From: Daucus carota subsp. sativus
Lineage: Eukaryota; Streptophyta; Magnoliopsida; Apiales; Apiaceae
Length of the DNA: 64,000 nt
Direction: 5' to 3'
Assembly (NCBI RefSeq): GCF_001625215.2
Contig: NC_030381.2
Coordinates: 2,133,131-2,197,130 of the forward strand
Every line of letters starts with the position of its first letter. Position 1 is the first letter of the stretch. Both the position numbers and the translations under genes were made by a program. A model generated the notes under the pieces. It was not told the DNA's origin. It was given only the letters and a program-made list of their open reading frames with translations, and did not search any database. Shown piece after piece: positions 24,843 to 37,835 of this stretch.

Positions 24843-25219
24843 CAGTGGCGGAACCAGGATTAATTTCGATTACGGGCTAAACTATTATTATAATTTCAGC
24901 AAAAAAATTAAAAGTAAATATGCATACCTTAATTGGTTAAGTGGTGACATTTTTACTACCTTTTTTTAGGAAGGAATGGATGACAGCCGAATTCTACAAT
25001 TTTGCATATTTTGATAGCGTTGTAAGATAACTTCATCGTCTATGTCTTTAAATATGGTCTTCTCGATATAAATCACCGCGTTAAGTGGGTTATTTTTTTT
25101 ATATATAATCATTTTTAAATTTGTCCCCGGGCTAAAAAATTAAAAATAAATAAATTATACTTATTATTTTTTTCTCAGCCGGGGCTGGCGCCGGGCTTAC
25201 CCCCTTGGTTCCGCCCCTG
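24843..25219. mobile_element. hAT-type MITE (377 bp)
   Basis: Starts CAGTGGCGGAACCAGG and ends CCTTGGTTCCGCCCCTG. The 8-bp sequence ATCATATC is duplicated exactly on both sides (24835-24842, 25220-25227). CA...TG ends with an 8-bp duplication are the hAT signature. No transposase. Confidence 0.9.
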
Positions 25220-25227
25220 ATCATATC

Positions 25228-26819
25228 GGTTTCTATTGTACAGGGTCCGAAAGATTTGGCATTGGGGTAATTTTCCTCAAATTTTGGACAGTAATGTTTA
25301 AATAGTTTTTGGTGTGTTCTTAACAATTATTTTTTATTAAATGTCGGATTTTCATTGGTTCAATATCCTTAATAATGATAACTCTTACATGGACGAAATT
25401 TCACTATCAAAATTCTGTCAACTAAAGTAAAGTAATTGTTATTATATGCATGCTCACATTATTATTATTGAGATTTGTTATATGCACATAAACTTTTTAA
25501 TTAAAATCACTCGTTTATTTATCATTTAATTTGAAAAAATATAATAAAATTTAAATGACATAATGTTATCACCGAATATTTAGAGTTCAAATCTTTATAA
25601 AATGGGTTATATATAATAAACTAGCGTAGAAGCCCGTGCGAGGCACGGGCCGGTCATTTATAAATTGATTTTATATTATTTATTTTGATTAATATTTAAA
25701 TTTGGATTTTTAATATATCAATTTTATTTGATTTTTAAATATTTTTTTAAAATAAACTAATAATATCCATGATAATTGATTCAACATGACAAACAAATTT
25801 TCATATAATTCGAATTGGCATAATAGAATTCGCACATGAAAGAAGTTTACGCAATCATTTTTCAATATGTTATTTAACTAAAACACAATAGAATGTGTAT
25901 GTAAATGGTAAAAATAAGCATGATTCGCATGAATTGTATAATCAATCCATGATAAAATAGTTAAAATTTATTAATATGTTCATATGCTATGATTATCAAA
26001 GAGATATAAGATCGAACACCGAGAGACATGTACATATGAAAAGATATTTATATAATACCGTCTTATAGCAAAGATAAATATAATATTTAGTAGGCCTTTT
26101 TCCCTCCCTCTCTACTAATCTCCCTCTGTATATGTATCTTACTAATCTTACTCATTATTATGTTACAATAACTATCCATCAATTATAGGTTAATGATACA
26201 TTAATTATAAGTCGGTCGATCAATTATCAACTATTCAATTATTATCTTATCAATGGATGTTTGTTGATATTTAGCATACTATTTTTTTAATAATTTATAT
26301 ATGATTATTTGTTTAATAGTCGACTGTTAAAGTATGTTGTTTAAAATCGACCAACTTGATCGATAACTTGGTCGAGTACCCGTGCTTTGAATGCTAACTT
26401 GATATTTAGCCTAAAGTTTGACATAACTCGAGTTAAAATCGGAGCAATGTGGATTATACATTAAAAAATAAGATGTACGTACGTACATATGTACGTACGT
26501 AAATACATACATACACATATACATACATGTAATTAAAAATAAGATTCGGAAACAAAACCATTCCGCAAAAAGTATGAGAGCTAATTAATTACTATATTAG
26601 AATTGACATTAAGTTAAATCGAAAATAATTTGAGATAACTGCACGTGTAAAATTTTTTATATTTTTTTAAAGAAAATGAGAACCAAGATATCTCAATTTA
26701 ATAATTATGATTGTGGAGTTTACACGAGAGTTTAATCATATATCCCAATTCCAACTCACATAAATTTATTTTGTGTAAAATAAATAGCAACATTAACATT
26801 TATTATTATAATTCCTTTA
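25228..26819. other. Gene-free repeat region
   Basis: At 25621 a repeat begins with ACTAGCGTAGAAGCCCGTGC, containing the palindrome-like GCCCGTGCGAGGCACGGGC; it may run to about 27390. Alternating ACGTACGT/CATACATA simple repeats lie at 26474-26530. No genes. Confidence 0.5.
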
Positions 26820-27195
26820 GAGCAAGTCCAGTGCTAAATCTAAAATAAATGTAGCTATTGCTATAATATGAAATCAAAAAGTACATTTCGATACTAAAAG
26901 AACTTTCATGCTCCAATGCATGATTTTAAAATAGAACCCAAAGAGATGTAAAATATGAACACAAGTATAAAAAGTTAAATCAAAATTGTTTTTATATTCA
27001 TTTCCCTCCAAATTCCCACTTGCAGTGCCTATGTGGCAATTATAGCTACATCTATGCTTGGTTCTATATTTAGAACCAAGTATAATATTTTTCTATTTTA
27101 GCATCTCATATAACATTGCATTGGAGTGTCAAGTTCTACAAATGATGCTATATTATAGAAATAGCACCTCATATAGCATTGCATTGGACTTGCTC
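26820..27195. mobile_element. Tourist-like MITE (376 bp)
   Basis: Terminal inverted repeats GAGCAAGTCCAGTGC and GCATTGGACTTGCTC, flanked by TTA on both sides (26817-26819 and 27196-27198), the PIF/Harbinger 3-bp target. Confidence 0.9.
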
Positions 27196-28036
27196 TTATA
27201 ATGAGTGGTCATAAATAAGTGTAATTAAAATGCAAATGTATTAATTACTAACACTTAGTATTTTAAATATAATAAATGACACCACTTGGTAATTTTGTAA
27301 TTACATATAACATAAGGGTATAATGGATATTTCACTACCATTTTTTTGGCTCATTTTGCCCTTGGTTGCCATTTAATATATAGAAGTAGATTATTGTTTG
27401 GGACACGCAACCTACGCACGAGTTAGAATCGTTTTCTGTCAAGAAATGATGATCGGATCGACATGTAAAGAAAAGAATGTGAGAGATGATCCTGATACTA
27501 GAATAAGTAACCAAATATGAAAAGTGAGTAAGAGAAAAACTACAAGTATTTTTTTATGTGTTTGAAGTTGTCTTTACCTATTCAAATTTGATTAGTTTAT
27601 ATTTAAATAATATTCACACGCTTCGATCGTAGACAAAGAAAATACAAGTAAATGAATCGTTTGGCAAAACCAACATCGATTAGTATTCACACGCTTCGAT
27701 CGTAGACAAAAAAAATAAAAATAAATGAACAGTTCTGCAAAACTAACATCGTTAACATCGAGTTGATAACGTCTTGATCGAGATTAAGTCCCGGGTTTCA
27801 TGAACCCGAACATAAATTTTGTCCAAATGACCTATGACAAGTCAGAGACGTATATGTGTCCAGTAATTAATTGTGCGATATTCATCACCATCTCAAAATC
27901 GACGCGAGTCTTATAAATCATCTAAAATAACACATAATTCTTCTCAGAAAAATTATCGACACCCATACGAAGAATCACAAAAATTTCAGAACATATCATA
28001 AACATCCCAAAAATATGAACACGACTAACAACCTTG

Positions 28037-28086
28037 ACGATACTCATTTGTAAGGTTATAAATCATATTTGTCAAAAAAAAAAAAA
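28037..28086 (+). mobile_element. 3' end fragment of a SINE
   Basis: CTCATTTGTAAGGTTATAAATCATATTTGTC plus a poly-A tail (in part) matches the 3' end of the SINE at 38787-39560. The tRNA-like head is missing. Confidence 0.65.
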
Positions 28087-28179
28087 AGAAATATGAAATA
28101 GAGTACAGGAGATCGAAGATGACTTAATTGATGTGGGAGATAAAGATCTAGAAGATGAAAAGGGACTGTTAAAACCTTA

Positions 28180-28483
28180 CTCCCTCTGTCCCTCTCATTT
28201 CTTTACAGTTACTATTTTGGGATGTCCTTCTCATTTCTTTACGTTACTATAAATAGTAAGTTTTTCTCATCATTACACCGACTATCTTCCCCTACTATCT
28301 CATATTTAACAATAAAAACTACTATTACACCCACTACTTTCCTCCACTATCTCAAATCTATTATTAAATATTGATAGGTCCCACCACTGTACCCATTTTT
28401 CATCCAATTTTACTCATTTTTCATACATTGTCTTGGTCTCCGTGTCCCCCTCCAATGTAAACAATTAAGGGGGACGGAGGGAG
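28180..28483. mobile_element. Stowaway-type MITE
   Basis: Ends CTCCCTCTGTCCC and GGGACGGAGGGAG flanked by TA. It belongs to the same family as the nested pair at 56408-57002, in inverted orientation, and provides an uninterrupted reference for it. Confidence 0.85.
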
Positions 28484-28749
28484 TATTACGGAAGTCGATT
28501 TTCTAAACAAAAGAGTCACGGTTAAGCATAAATTTATATTATTGTTTATTAAGTAAAACATATTTTAATTGATATATTTAACACCTCGATAATTTTGATC
28601 CAATATATTTTGTCCGCTAACTCCTGCTCCCGATATATCCCAGTTGCTTGTTTTGTCCGAAATTTTATTCACGTACATGGGCTGAAACATTAAACAACAA
28701 ACAAATACACACACGCATACACAAAACTGACTCGCACTATCCAACCAAA

Positions 28750-28890
28750 GCCCAGCCCAAACTGTAGGGTTTTAAGCTTATCCTCCGTTCTCACCCTCAC
28801 TCACACCTTCGCCGCCGTCTCTCTCCCTCTCTCTCTATCTCTCCCATCAGATCGAGAATTAAGCTAATGAATATATTCAATTAGGGTTTA
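28750..28890 (+). promoter_or_regulatory. Site II and telobox promoter motifs of the RGG gene
   Basis: GCCCAGCCCAA at 28750-28760 (site II-like), TAGGGTTTTA at 28765-28774 and TTAGGGTTTA at 28881-28890 (teloboxes). This pairing is typical of plant genes for translation and RNA handling, which fits the product. The 5' leader is CT-rich (28815-28845). Confidence 0.55.
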
Positions 28891-28943
28891 GCACTCGAAG
28901 TAATCGTTATAGTCTAATATATTTTCAATTCAATCGCATCGAA

Positions 28944-31900
28944 ATGGCGTCTGCTAATCCATTCGATCTCCTCGTTGATGACGACAACGACGACGTCTCG
29001 CAGCTCATCCAGAAGCTCCCGCCGCCGGTGAAGAAAGCTCCGGTCGTCGAGGCTCCGGCGAAGGCCGCCGGAAAGCTGCCGTCCAAGCCTCTTCCTCCTG
29101 CTCAGGCTGGTAAAAATCTTATCTTTTACTATTAGAACTACAGAAATCTCGTCTTTTTACTGTTAAAGCTGTAAAAATCCAATCCTTTTTACTATTGTAG
29201 CTTTAAAAGTTCAATTTTTTACTATTAAAGCAGCAAAAATCTAGTCTTTTTACTAAGAAAGCTGTTTATTTGCACGTTTGTTTGCATAAATGTATAAAAA
29301 TCTTATCTTTATCATTAGAAAGCTGTATAATTGCTCGTTTTTCTTATTTTTATAAAACACGTGATTTTGTATGACATGTTAATAAATGCCAGGTGAGCAA
29401 AGCTTGTTGAATTTTTTGTGGAGATAATAGAGAGGTGTTATGTATGTGATATATATTGGATTGGTTAGTTTTACAGATTCTGATGATGTCCTAATGTTTT
29501 CCGTATGACGTTCTATAGAATATTTATCTTGCTATATAGTTTAAATGGTTGGCTGATGTTAACTTTGTGGAAAGTGAAATATCGAGGATTAGCTAAACAA
29601 TTTGAGAAGATGAGATTGTGTACCTGTTACTTTTTTACTAGAAAAGGATGAAGCTTTTTAAGTAAGATAATTTATGTTTCACTGGCTAATACTTATAGAG
29701 AACATGTAACTTGTAAGACACCTGTAATAGATAAATTCCCAACATAAGTCACTAAAGAGCTTCGTAGAAAAAAGTGAGGTGGTCTGTTTGTTTTTTGATG
29801 TCATTTTACCCTGCTATATTTAAAACTACGTGCTTCTTGCCTTCTTTTGGGTTGGTGATGCTTGTTTTTATTATTTTCATATTATTTAATAGTACACATG
29901 TTCTTGATGTCATTTTAACATGATAGATCCTGATATGTAATAATTTTTAGTCTCTCTCCCTGTGTGTATATGTATCTTCTTACAGATATTGTTTTTTCTC
30001 CATTCTATGTAGTATTACATATGCACTCAATGTAATATAACATGCTACCTCATGAAATGCATTACTTTTTGTCTCTTTCTGTCTGAACATATACATCATA
30101 CGTGTGTGTGTGTGTGTGTATTATTGAGATAACAGTATAAAGATGACATTGATCTTTTGAAACTAGAAGATGAGAATTCGGATCCTACCCCCTTTCAATT
30201 TCAAAACAGAAGGGGTCAATAAAAAAAAATAAGAAATCTACTAACTTAAATATATTTTAGTGGTAGTGAAATATATGCTCTGAATTTAACCTATTCCTGT
30301 AATTGAAAAGTGAGGGAGTCCAGGGGTGATGGTCAGCGAGGTGGAGGACGTGCTGGTGGACGTGGAACTGGCCGTGGCCGTGGTGGTGCTGGAAGATTTG
30401 GCCGTGATCCTGCAGATAATGGAAACTCTTACAGCAGTAACAATAATGGGTTTTCTGGAGGATACAACAGACAACCTGAGGAAGGTGATTTAGACAAGTC
30501 ATCTGATAGGCGCGGAGGATATGGTGGTCCTCGTGGTGGGGCTCCTCGTGGTGGTCGCCGCGGTGGTTTCAGCAATGGAGATGCTGCAGATGGTGAACGC
30601 CCTCGAAGGGTATATGAACGCCATAGTGGGACTGGCCGCGGGTTAGTCTTTAGCTTCTGTGTCATCAAGTGTCTTGGCATTGTGTAACTGTTTCATTTCT
30701 TATATTGCTTGTTGTGTATTAATTTCATCTTATGTTTATGCAGAAACGAGTTCAGTAAGCGTGATGGTGCTGGGAGGGGCAACTGGGGAACTCCCACTGA
30801 CGACATTGCCCCGTGAGGACTTCACTCTGAACTCCCAAGTTTGAATTAGTATGTTAGTTTTATGATTAATGGTTTTGTCAAATTATCTAATTTAATTACA
30901 TGTTCAGGGTAAACGAAGAGCTTGTCAATGATGGTGAGAAGAATGTTGATGTTGAGAAACAAGCAGAGCAGGAAGATGCTGGTGATGCAAGCAAGGAGAA
31001 TCCTGTGACTGAGCCTGAAGAGAAGGAGCCTGAGGTCAAGGTGGCTTTCTCTTTATATAATTTTTCTGTGTCGTCGTATTATAATATGCACAACTTGTGC
31101 TTGTCTTGATGAAAAAATTGCTAGAGAAGTGGAGCGAAAGATTGTGCTAAAGCGAATTTAGGAATATAAATGCACATGCTAGTAATGCATTATTACAGTA
31201 GATGTAAAAAATTGGGCTTAATGATTCTGGAACCAAGTCTAATGTGCATACACACCATCTCCTTAATACTGTGAATGTCCAATTGTTTTTGAGTCTGGAT
31301 ATTGGTATATTATTTGACATACAATTTGTTGTTTCTTTACTTCGGTTCTATAGGAAATGACTCTGGAGGAGTATGAGAAGGTGCGTGAGGAGAAGAGAAA
31401 GGCACTGCTGGCCCTTAAATCTGAAGAGAGAAAGGTTGACTTGGACAAAGATTTTGAATCAATGCAGCTTCTTTCAAGCAAGAAAAATGAAGAGGAGATC
31501 TTTGTCAAATTGGTGAGCCTTTAGGCATTGTAAAATGTTTCTCCAAGCCATTACTTACTTCACTCAGTCTTGGCATAACGAAAGTATATGATTGTATCAG
31601 GGGTCTGATAAGGAAAAGCGTAAGGAGGCTGAAAAGGAAGAGAAAGCCAGAAAGGTGAAGTCACTTGGTTCACTTACTTTGCATATTTAGGGTTGCTTGC
31701 TTCCATGTCTTTGTGATTGTTTAAGACTTTGTACCAAGCGATTGTCTCTTTTTTCTCTGTGCCTACTTTATAATCCTTTAATATTGAATGTACAGGCTCT
31801 CAGCATTAATGAGTTTCTAAAGCCTGCTGAAGGAGAAAAATACTATGGCCCTGGTCGTGGACGTGGACGCGGCCGTGGTCCAAGAGGAGGATACACTGGA

Positions 31901-31972
31901 AACTTTGGGAACAATGTACCTGCCCCGATAATCGAAGATCAATACCAATTCCCTACCTTGGGGGCTAAGTGA
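28944..31972 (+). CDS. RGG-box RNA-binding protein (HABP4/SERBP1, plant RGGA type)
   Basis: Seven exons join in phase to 362 residues: 28944-29109, 30311-30641, 30744-30812, 30908-31040, 31354-31512, 31601-31654, 31796-31972. It opens MASANPFDLLVDDDNDD, the conserved N-terminus of plant Stm1/SERBP1-like proteins, then a Gly/Arg block with RGG boxes from about residue 62 to 155, the HABP4/PAI-RBP1 domain (RRVYERHSGTGRG, RGNWGTPTDD), an acidic segment, the conserved MTLEEYEKV segment, a Lys/Glu coil, and a second RGG tail (GPGRGRGRGRGPRGG) ending FPTLGAK. Relatives bind mRNA and ribosomes and act in stress responses. The acceptor of exon 2 has a weak pyrimidine tract (AATTGAAAAG|TG), but phase and homology support it. 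Confidence 0.93.
30098..30120. repeat. (GT)n microsatellite
   Basis: About ten GT units in intron 1 of the RGG-box gene. Confidence 0.9.
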
Positions 31973-33008
31973 CTGAGTGAGAGGTTTCCTCCCTGCCACT
32001 GATGTCTTCATGGTTCTTAGTGGCAGTATATCAGCAGGGATTGTTCTAAAATTTTCTGAAAGGTTGTCTTGATAGTGTAAATTTTAGATGCCTTGCTGGG
32101 GTTTTACACCCTTGGTTTTTGGACTTGTTATGGTACACTGTTATAGGATATTAGGTTTTATTTACATTATGGATTTTAAACAATGGCACCAATTTTGATT
32201 TGGTTTTGGTAAGAACAATTTAGATTATCTTTTCTCGATTTTTTTTTTATACCCTTCCCAACTTTTTTATTCGCCGCGGTGCCAGCCTGACCTGATGACC
32301 CTATGTTCTTCCGTTGATGAATGATATTATTGTGTTTGTGTACTTATGTTCAGAGGATGTTTTTTTTCCATATGCTCATGAAGGTGGGACTTATGACCAC
32401 ATGGGCAGATCCAGGAGGCTCTGTCAAGTTGGCTTTGTACATATCTTGTACTATTGCTATTCCCTTTTTAGTGGCCATGTTCCTTTCATATTCCTTAAAG
32501 CTCATCAAATTGTTTACCTTTGAAATGAATGGTTGCATATGCATTTTGTTTCTTGAAAATAGAAACTTCTGGATAAAATTTAATAATTAAACTTTTAGTC
32601 AAAATAAAAGAATTTTAAATATAAATTATGAAGCTATACTTTATATGAGCTTTGGTAGTAGATGAATGTCATTTTAATTAATTGTACTACTGCTATATGT
32701 TATTCAAAGATCTTGAAAATCCATATGACATTTTTCGATTGATATAATTTTCAAAAAGTATGATGTAAAACTTCACTAAAACAAGATCCTAATCCTAATT
32801 TATTCCTTACTTTCAAGTGATGACTAACTATTTCTTATTTATTTATAAAGCAAAATAGTTGAAAAAAGTCATTTTTTAATCCATGTATCCCCAAAGCTGT
32901 CAGATAAAATTTTAAATACATCATTTTTTTCTCTCGAGATTGATATAAATCGAATAAACCGTTAACGAGTTCAAATTAATTTTCGGCCCTGTGACCCTGT
33001 CCTATATA
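31973..33008. other. 3' UTR of the RGG gene and spacer before the PPR gene
   Basis: 3' UTR to about 32180 or a little further, then AT-rich spacer. Short ORFs at 32314-32590 show no similarity I recognise and are judged random. Confidence 0.5.
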
Positions 33009-34964
33009 ATGTGGAAGAGCCCGCGCATTTTTAATACAGTTGCAGCAATGTGTTTGAAGCATCACATTCTCAGAAACACAAGAAACATACTTCTTACATC
33101 GTCTCTTAAAACATTCTCTTCATCACAAAACCAAAGACATTATCATACATTCTCTAATCAACACAATTTTAATGATGTAATAGCATCAAACAAGTTGATA
33201 ACTAATTACATTCGATGTAATGATCTGGGTTCAGCTCTTAAAGTGTTTGAATCAATGCCAGTTAAGAGTACTGTTACTTGGAATTCAATCTTGGCGGGGT
33301 ATTTGAAAAAGCCCGGGAAAGTTGTCGAGGCCCGGAAGGTGTTTGATGGAATTCCTGAACCGGATAATGTGTCGTGTAATACGATGCTTGCTTGTTATGT
33401 GAATAATGGGGAAATGGGTGCTGCTTGGAGGTTTTTTGGGGAAATGGGGTTTAGAGATATTGCGTCGTGGAATACTATGATTTCTGGTTTTTCGAAGAGT
33501 GGGATGATGAGTGAGGCTTGTAGGCTTTTTGAGGTGATACCGGAGAAGAATGATGTGACTTGGAATGCAATGATTTCAGGGTATGCTGAGTCGGGGGATT
33601 TGGAGTCGGCTGTGAGGTTGTTTGGGATTGCTCCGGTGAAGAGTGTGGTAGCGTGGACAGCGATGGTGAGTGGGTATATGAAGTGTGGGAGAGTGGAGGT
33701 GGCGAAGAAGGTGTTTACTGAGATGCCTGTGAAGAATGTGGTTACGTGGAATTCGATGATTGCTGGATATGTTGAAAATGGTCGAGCAGAGGATGGTGTA
33801 AAGCTTTTTAGGAGGATGGTGGAATCTGGGGTCAGGCCGAATTCATCAAGCATGAGTAGTGTTTTGTTGGGTTGTAGTGAACTATCAGCCTTGAAGCTGG
33901 GTAAACAAGTTCATTTGTTTATTAGTAAATGCCCACTGCACTCAGATGTGAAAGTAGGGACTTCGTTAATTAGCATGTATTGCAAATGTGGAGAACTGGA
34001 GGATGCATGGAAAGTGTTCAATGAGATGTTGCAGAAAGATGTTGTCACTTGGAATGCCATGATTTCAGCGTATGCTCAGTATGGAAAAGGTGAGAAAGCT
34101 CTTAGTTTGTTTGATAAGATGTGGAATTGTGGGATGAAACCAGATCGAATTACTTTCGTCGCTGTGTTATCGGCTTGTAACCATGCGGGATTGGTCGATG
34201 TAGGGGTTCAGTATTTTTACACAATGCAGAAGGATTATGGGGTTACAGCTAAAGAAGATCACTATACATGTGTAGTTGATCTTCTTGGTCGAGCTGGAAA
34301 GCTTGTTGAAGCTGTGGACCTAGTCAAAAGGATGCCTTACAAACCTCAACCTGCTATATTTGGAATTCTTTTGGGAGCTTGTAGAATCCATAAAAACTTG
34401 GAAGTAGCTGAGTTTGCTGCCAGGAACTTGCTTGATTGTGATCCCACCAGTGCAACTGGTTATGTTCAGCTAGCTAATGTTTATGCAGCAATGAACAAGT
34501 GGGACCGTGTTTCTATGATTCGAAAATCAATGAAGGGAAATAATGTTGTAAAAACTCCTGGGTATAGTTGGATTGAAGTAAATAATGCGGTTCATGAATT
34601 CAGATCCGCAGACAGGCTACACCCAGAACTGGCATCAATACACAAAAAACTAAACGAACTGGAAAAGGATTTGAAGGTGGCTGGGTACATGCCAAAGTTT
34701 GAATTTGCGTTGCATGATGTAGATGAGGAGCAGAAAAGGCAAATGCTGTTATGGCATAGTGAGAAACTTGCTATTGCATATGGATTGCTCAAATTGCCAA
34801 TAGGAACTCCAATCCGCTTATTCAAGAACTTGAGGGTTTGCGGGGACTGCCATCATGCTACTAAATTTATATCAAGAATAGAAGGAAGAGAAATTATTGT
34901 CAGAGATACAACAAGATTTCATCATTTCAAGAATGGTATCTGCTCTTGTGGTGATTATTGGTGA
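33009..34964 (+). CDS. Pentatricopeptide repeat protein, PLS class with DYW domain
   Basis: Intronless, 651 residues from ATG at 33009; the frame is open a little further upstream but has no ATG there. An Arg/Ser-rich N-terminus (about residues 1-45) looks like an organelle, probably mitochondrial, targeting peptide. From about residue 50 there is a run of PPR motifs ([20 protein letters not shown], and the repeated TWNxMIxGY pattern), then E/E+ motifs and a complete C-terminal DYW deaminase: [11 protein letters not shown] carries the zinc-binding HxE, CGDCH the zinc cysteines, and the protein ends CSCGDYW. DYW-PPR proteins edit C to U in organelle transcripts. Layout resembles Arabidopsis At4g16835-like proteins; the RNA target cannot be told. 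No break or missing catalytic residue was seen. Confidence 0.93.
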   Translation: MWKSPRIFNTVAAMCLKHHILRNTRNILLTSSLKTFSSSQNQRHYHTFSNQHNFNDVIASNKLITNYIRCNDLGSALKVFESMPVKSTVTWNSILAGYLKKPGKVVEARKVFDGIPEPDNVSCNTMLACYVNNGEMGAAWRFFGEMGFRDIASWNTMISGFSKSGMMSEACRLFEVIPEKNDVTWNAMISGYAESGDLESAVRLFGIAPVKSVVAWTAMVSGYMKCGRVEVAKKVFTEMPVKNVVTWNSMIAGYVENGRAEDGVKLFRRMVESGVRPNSSSMSSVLLGCSELSALKLGKQVHLFISKCPLHSDVKVGTSLISMYCKCGELEDAWKVFNEMLQKDVVTWNAMISAYAQYGKGEKALSLFDKMWNCGMKPDRITFVAVLSACNHAGLVDVGVQYFYTMQKDYGVTAKEDHYTCVVDLLGRAGKLVEAVDLVKRMPYKPQPAIFGILLGACRIHKNLEVAEFAARNLLDCDPTSATGYVQLANVYAAMNKWDRVSMIRKSMKGNNVVKTPGYSWIEVNNAVHEFRSADRLHPELASIHKKLNELEKDLKVAGYMPKFEFALHDVDEEQKRQMLLWHSEKLAIAYGLLKLPIGTPIRLFKNLRVCGDCHHATKFISRIEGREIIVRDTTRFHHFKNGICSCGDYW

Positions 34965-35289
34965 GCTAGTCCAGTTCACCTTAAGGGGAACAAATCAAGA
35001 TCAGCAGTATCGCAACGTTAAAATTGAATGAACGACCAATTTGTGATCAAACAACAGTATAATTACAGTATGATGGCGCGAGCCAAGATGAATATGAAGA
35101 GCCAGAGAAGTGAGCTGAAGAAAAAAATATAATTCTTTTTCCCAATCATTAATATAATATAAAGAGTCCAAATATCAGAGCCAGACAGACACTGCCCACC
35201 AAAATACATGGTTGACTTTCTCTCTCTAGCTTTCTCTTTCTAGAAATAGATTGTTTGATTGAATCTCATCTGGAAGAAGAAAGGGGAAG

Positions 35290-37322
35290 ATGCATAGATC
35301 TTCTAGCTCAAATAGAGTCTCTGAACATCTGTATCCTCAGTTACCAGCATCAGCATCTTCACCATCTTTGACTTTGAGACAATCATCATCAGAATTATTT
35401 ACTGATGAATTGCCTACTTTACATCCCAAATCATACGTAGCTATGAGACAGAAGGCTCGTCTCCAAATTGCTGACTCAGCTATCCATATCATCCCCTTTA
35501 TATTGATCTTCTCTGTCCTTGTTCTCTGGTTCTTCTCGAAACCAGGTAAGACTTTTTTCTAATTCTTTATTCACATCTCCATAGCTTAAATTTTATTTTG
35601 TTGCAAGGGGATTCAGCAATTAGTTTACAATCGGAGAAATTATATAATTTTGAACACTAGTTACTGTAGGCTCTAGCCTCTACATATTAAATTCAAATTA
35701 AGAAACATTGTTCACTTTAGAATCAATGAAATTAATAAAATGATTCCTTTAGTACTGATTGATAGCCTGCTTGACTGTTGGACCTTATTAGAATATTTCC
35801 ACTAGTAACAACAATTTTAAGTTGGCACTATGACATGAAAAAACAAGAGTTGAACTGCTAATGTAGAATTTATAATGTGTGAGATGGATATTAACAATAT
35901 CTTTGTATTCTTGATGATTTTTATGAGTTTTTATCTTTTGGGTCCCGATTGCTTGGATTTTTTTAACAGACTAGAGAAAAATAACGCACCCTGTACTTTT
36001 TTGTGCTGAAATACTTATCGACAATCTCTTGTTGGTGAGGATTGCATGTGTAAATTGACATAACCGAAGAAAGAGTCTGTACAGCAAGAAGTTTTTAATA
36101 TATCTATTCGGAGAGAGGAGCACGGTTTAATTTAGTCATAACTTGTTGACATGAAACAATACAGTGCAGATAAATTATAGAACAAGGGAAATCGGGGAAC
36201 ATAAAACATATAGATTAATGGGTCATTGAAATCTGAAAACTGATGTTATACCCATGATGATAAAATAATTTAGGGGTGAGCATAAAAATCCGAAATCCGG
36301 ATTATCCGATATTCCGGTCCGGTATCCGATTTAAAATATCCGGAAATTTGGATATCCGATCCGAATAAATCGGACCAGATATCCGATCCGGTTTTTTTCT
36401 ATAAATTCGGATCCGGATCACATATATATAAGAAAGCGGATATCCGGATCCGATCCGGTTTTATTATTTTTAATTAAAAAATATTTTTATAAATAATATA
36501 CAGTACTTTTTTTAATCTTTTAAATAGAATATTTGTTACAAAATTTTACTTTGTGCATCTATATTTTTTTAACAACAACATTGTGTGAAATTTACTCCCA
36601 GTTGATTTTAAGTCTTTAAGATGTTGAGATTTAAGTAGGCCGAGGGAGAATTTTAGCCTTAATGAACATTCGCAGAGATGAGCCACTCAATTATGCAGAA
36701 GCATAGAGACATAGATGTTAAAAAACTGCAACTTTATGCATCAAGAGCAGTAGTGCTTAATAGTTTATCTGAGATCAACAAAGAGTCTCTGTTGAATGCT
36801 AATTGTTAAAAGATGGATAATCAGCCCTTTATTAAAGACACCAGATATATTGCCTGAGCTACTTTTTTTTTTTGAAATTGCCTAAGCTACTGATAATAGT
36901 TTTTCTTTTTATACTTGTGGGAAAAAAAAGTTAAACATTACAAATTTATGGATTTAGAAAGTAATACATATTTTTTTAGAAGAAACACGATCCGGATTTT
37001 CCGTTTTCCGATCTGATTTAGGAGGATATCCGAATATCCGGATATCCGATTAAACCGGATGCGGAATGAAAATTTAGCGATCCGAAAAACCGGATATCCG
37101 GTTTTGCTCACCCCTACTATTATTATTCATTCTTTGTTTCCTTGTTATAATGGGGTTGTTTGGTATTTGATATTACGTATTGTCATTGTCTCGTAGTATA
37201 TGATGTATTAGATGTAAATTAGCATTTTCAAAGATATATGCCCGCGATGCACATAATAATTTAAGGTTTGCAACATATTGAATTTGATGCTATTAATTTC
37301 TTTTACAGCAGTTTCTTGGTGA
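35290..37322 (+). CDS. Small single-span membrane protein, function unknown
   Basis: Two exons, 35290-35545 and 37309-37322, join in phase (CCA G|CA) to give 89 residues. A Ser-rich, polar N-terminal part (about residues 1-60, with LPTLHPKSYVAMRQKARLQ) is followed by one hydrophobic span (IHIIPFILIFSVLVLWFF, about 64-81) and ends SKPAVSW. A short C-terminal tail after the span suggests a tail-anchored or type II protein. I recognise it only as a conserved-looking plant small membrane protein of unknown role. The 1.76-kb intron holds a hAT-like element at 36271-37116. Confidence 0.7.
36271..37116. mobile_element. hAT-like non-autonomous element (846 bp)
   Basis: Ends TAGGGGTGAGCA and TGCTCACCCCTA are perfect terminal inverted repeats. 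Flanking 8-mers AAATAATT and CTATTATT match at five of eight positions, a decayed target duplication. Both subterminal regions are packed with GGATATCCGG-like palindromes (36295-36450 and 36990-37100). It lies in the intron of the small membrane protein gene. Confidence 0.75.
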
Positions 37323-37835
37323 ATAGAGATGGCATCGAGCAATGAAGGAGTTCAAGGTTTTGATCCAGCTCATACTTATATAGATACAGGTACACCTCAA
37401 TAATAAGTTCCGGGAGGAAATCTATAGGATTTTTTTTTTATATTGTCATGATTTTTTTTGTATCATTAGAGATGCAAATCTTTTTAATTTATACATGTTT
37501 CATATAGAAAATTGCACACATTGTTCAGTACTGGAATACTAATTCTCGATAAATGGACATACCGATTATTTTTCCTTGTTGCCAATGGCTCTGCTATGTA
37601 CTGTATGTTACATATAATCTCTATTCTGTATTATGCAAATTAATATCTGTTAATTTTAATATTGCATACTGGGTAAGGATACTTCTACAGACATAACTAC
37701 GCCCTTGCTTATGTTGAATTATATAAGATCCAGTTGAGGCCTAAGATCCCGTATAGACTGGTCACCTGATACGGAATCAGAGCCAGGTTCGAGTCCGAGT
37801 GGCTAACAGGATTGAATAATATAATTACTAGAAAT
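37323..37835. other. Spacer with a possible LTR-element primer-site remnant
   Basis: 3' UTR of the plus-strand small membrane protein gene, then AT-rich DNA. CGGAATCAGAGCCAGGTTCG near 37772-37791 resembles the initiator-tRNA primer site (TATCAGAGCCAGG) of plant LTR retrotransposons, but no LTR or coding part is visible. Confidence 0.35.

Noticed and set aside
32314-32590. ORFs downstream of the RGG gene
   Set aside because: Overlapping short frames on both strands with no recognisable features, in 3' UTR or spacer DNA.
33395-33853. Minus-strand ORF inside the PPR gene
   Set aside because: Antisense shadow of repeated PPR codons.
37755-37800. tRNA-like GGTTCGAGTCC B-box
   Set aside because: No matching acceptor stem or A-box at the right spacing. 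The preceding AATCAGAGCCAGG better fits a decayed LTR primer-binding site, so no tRNA gene is called.
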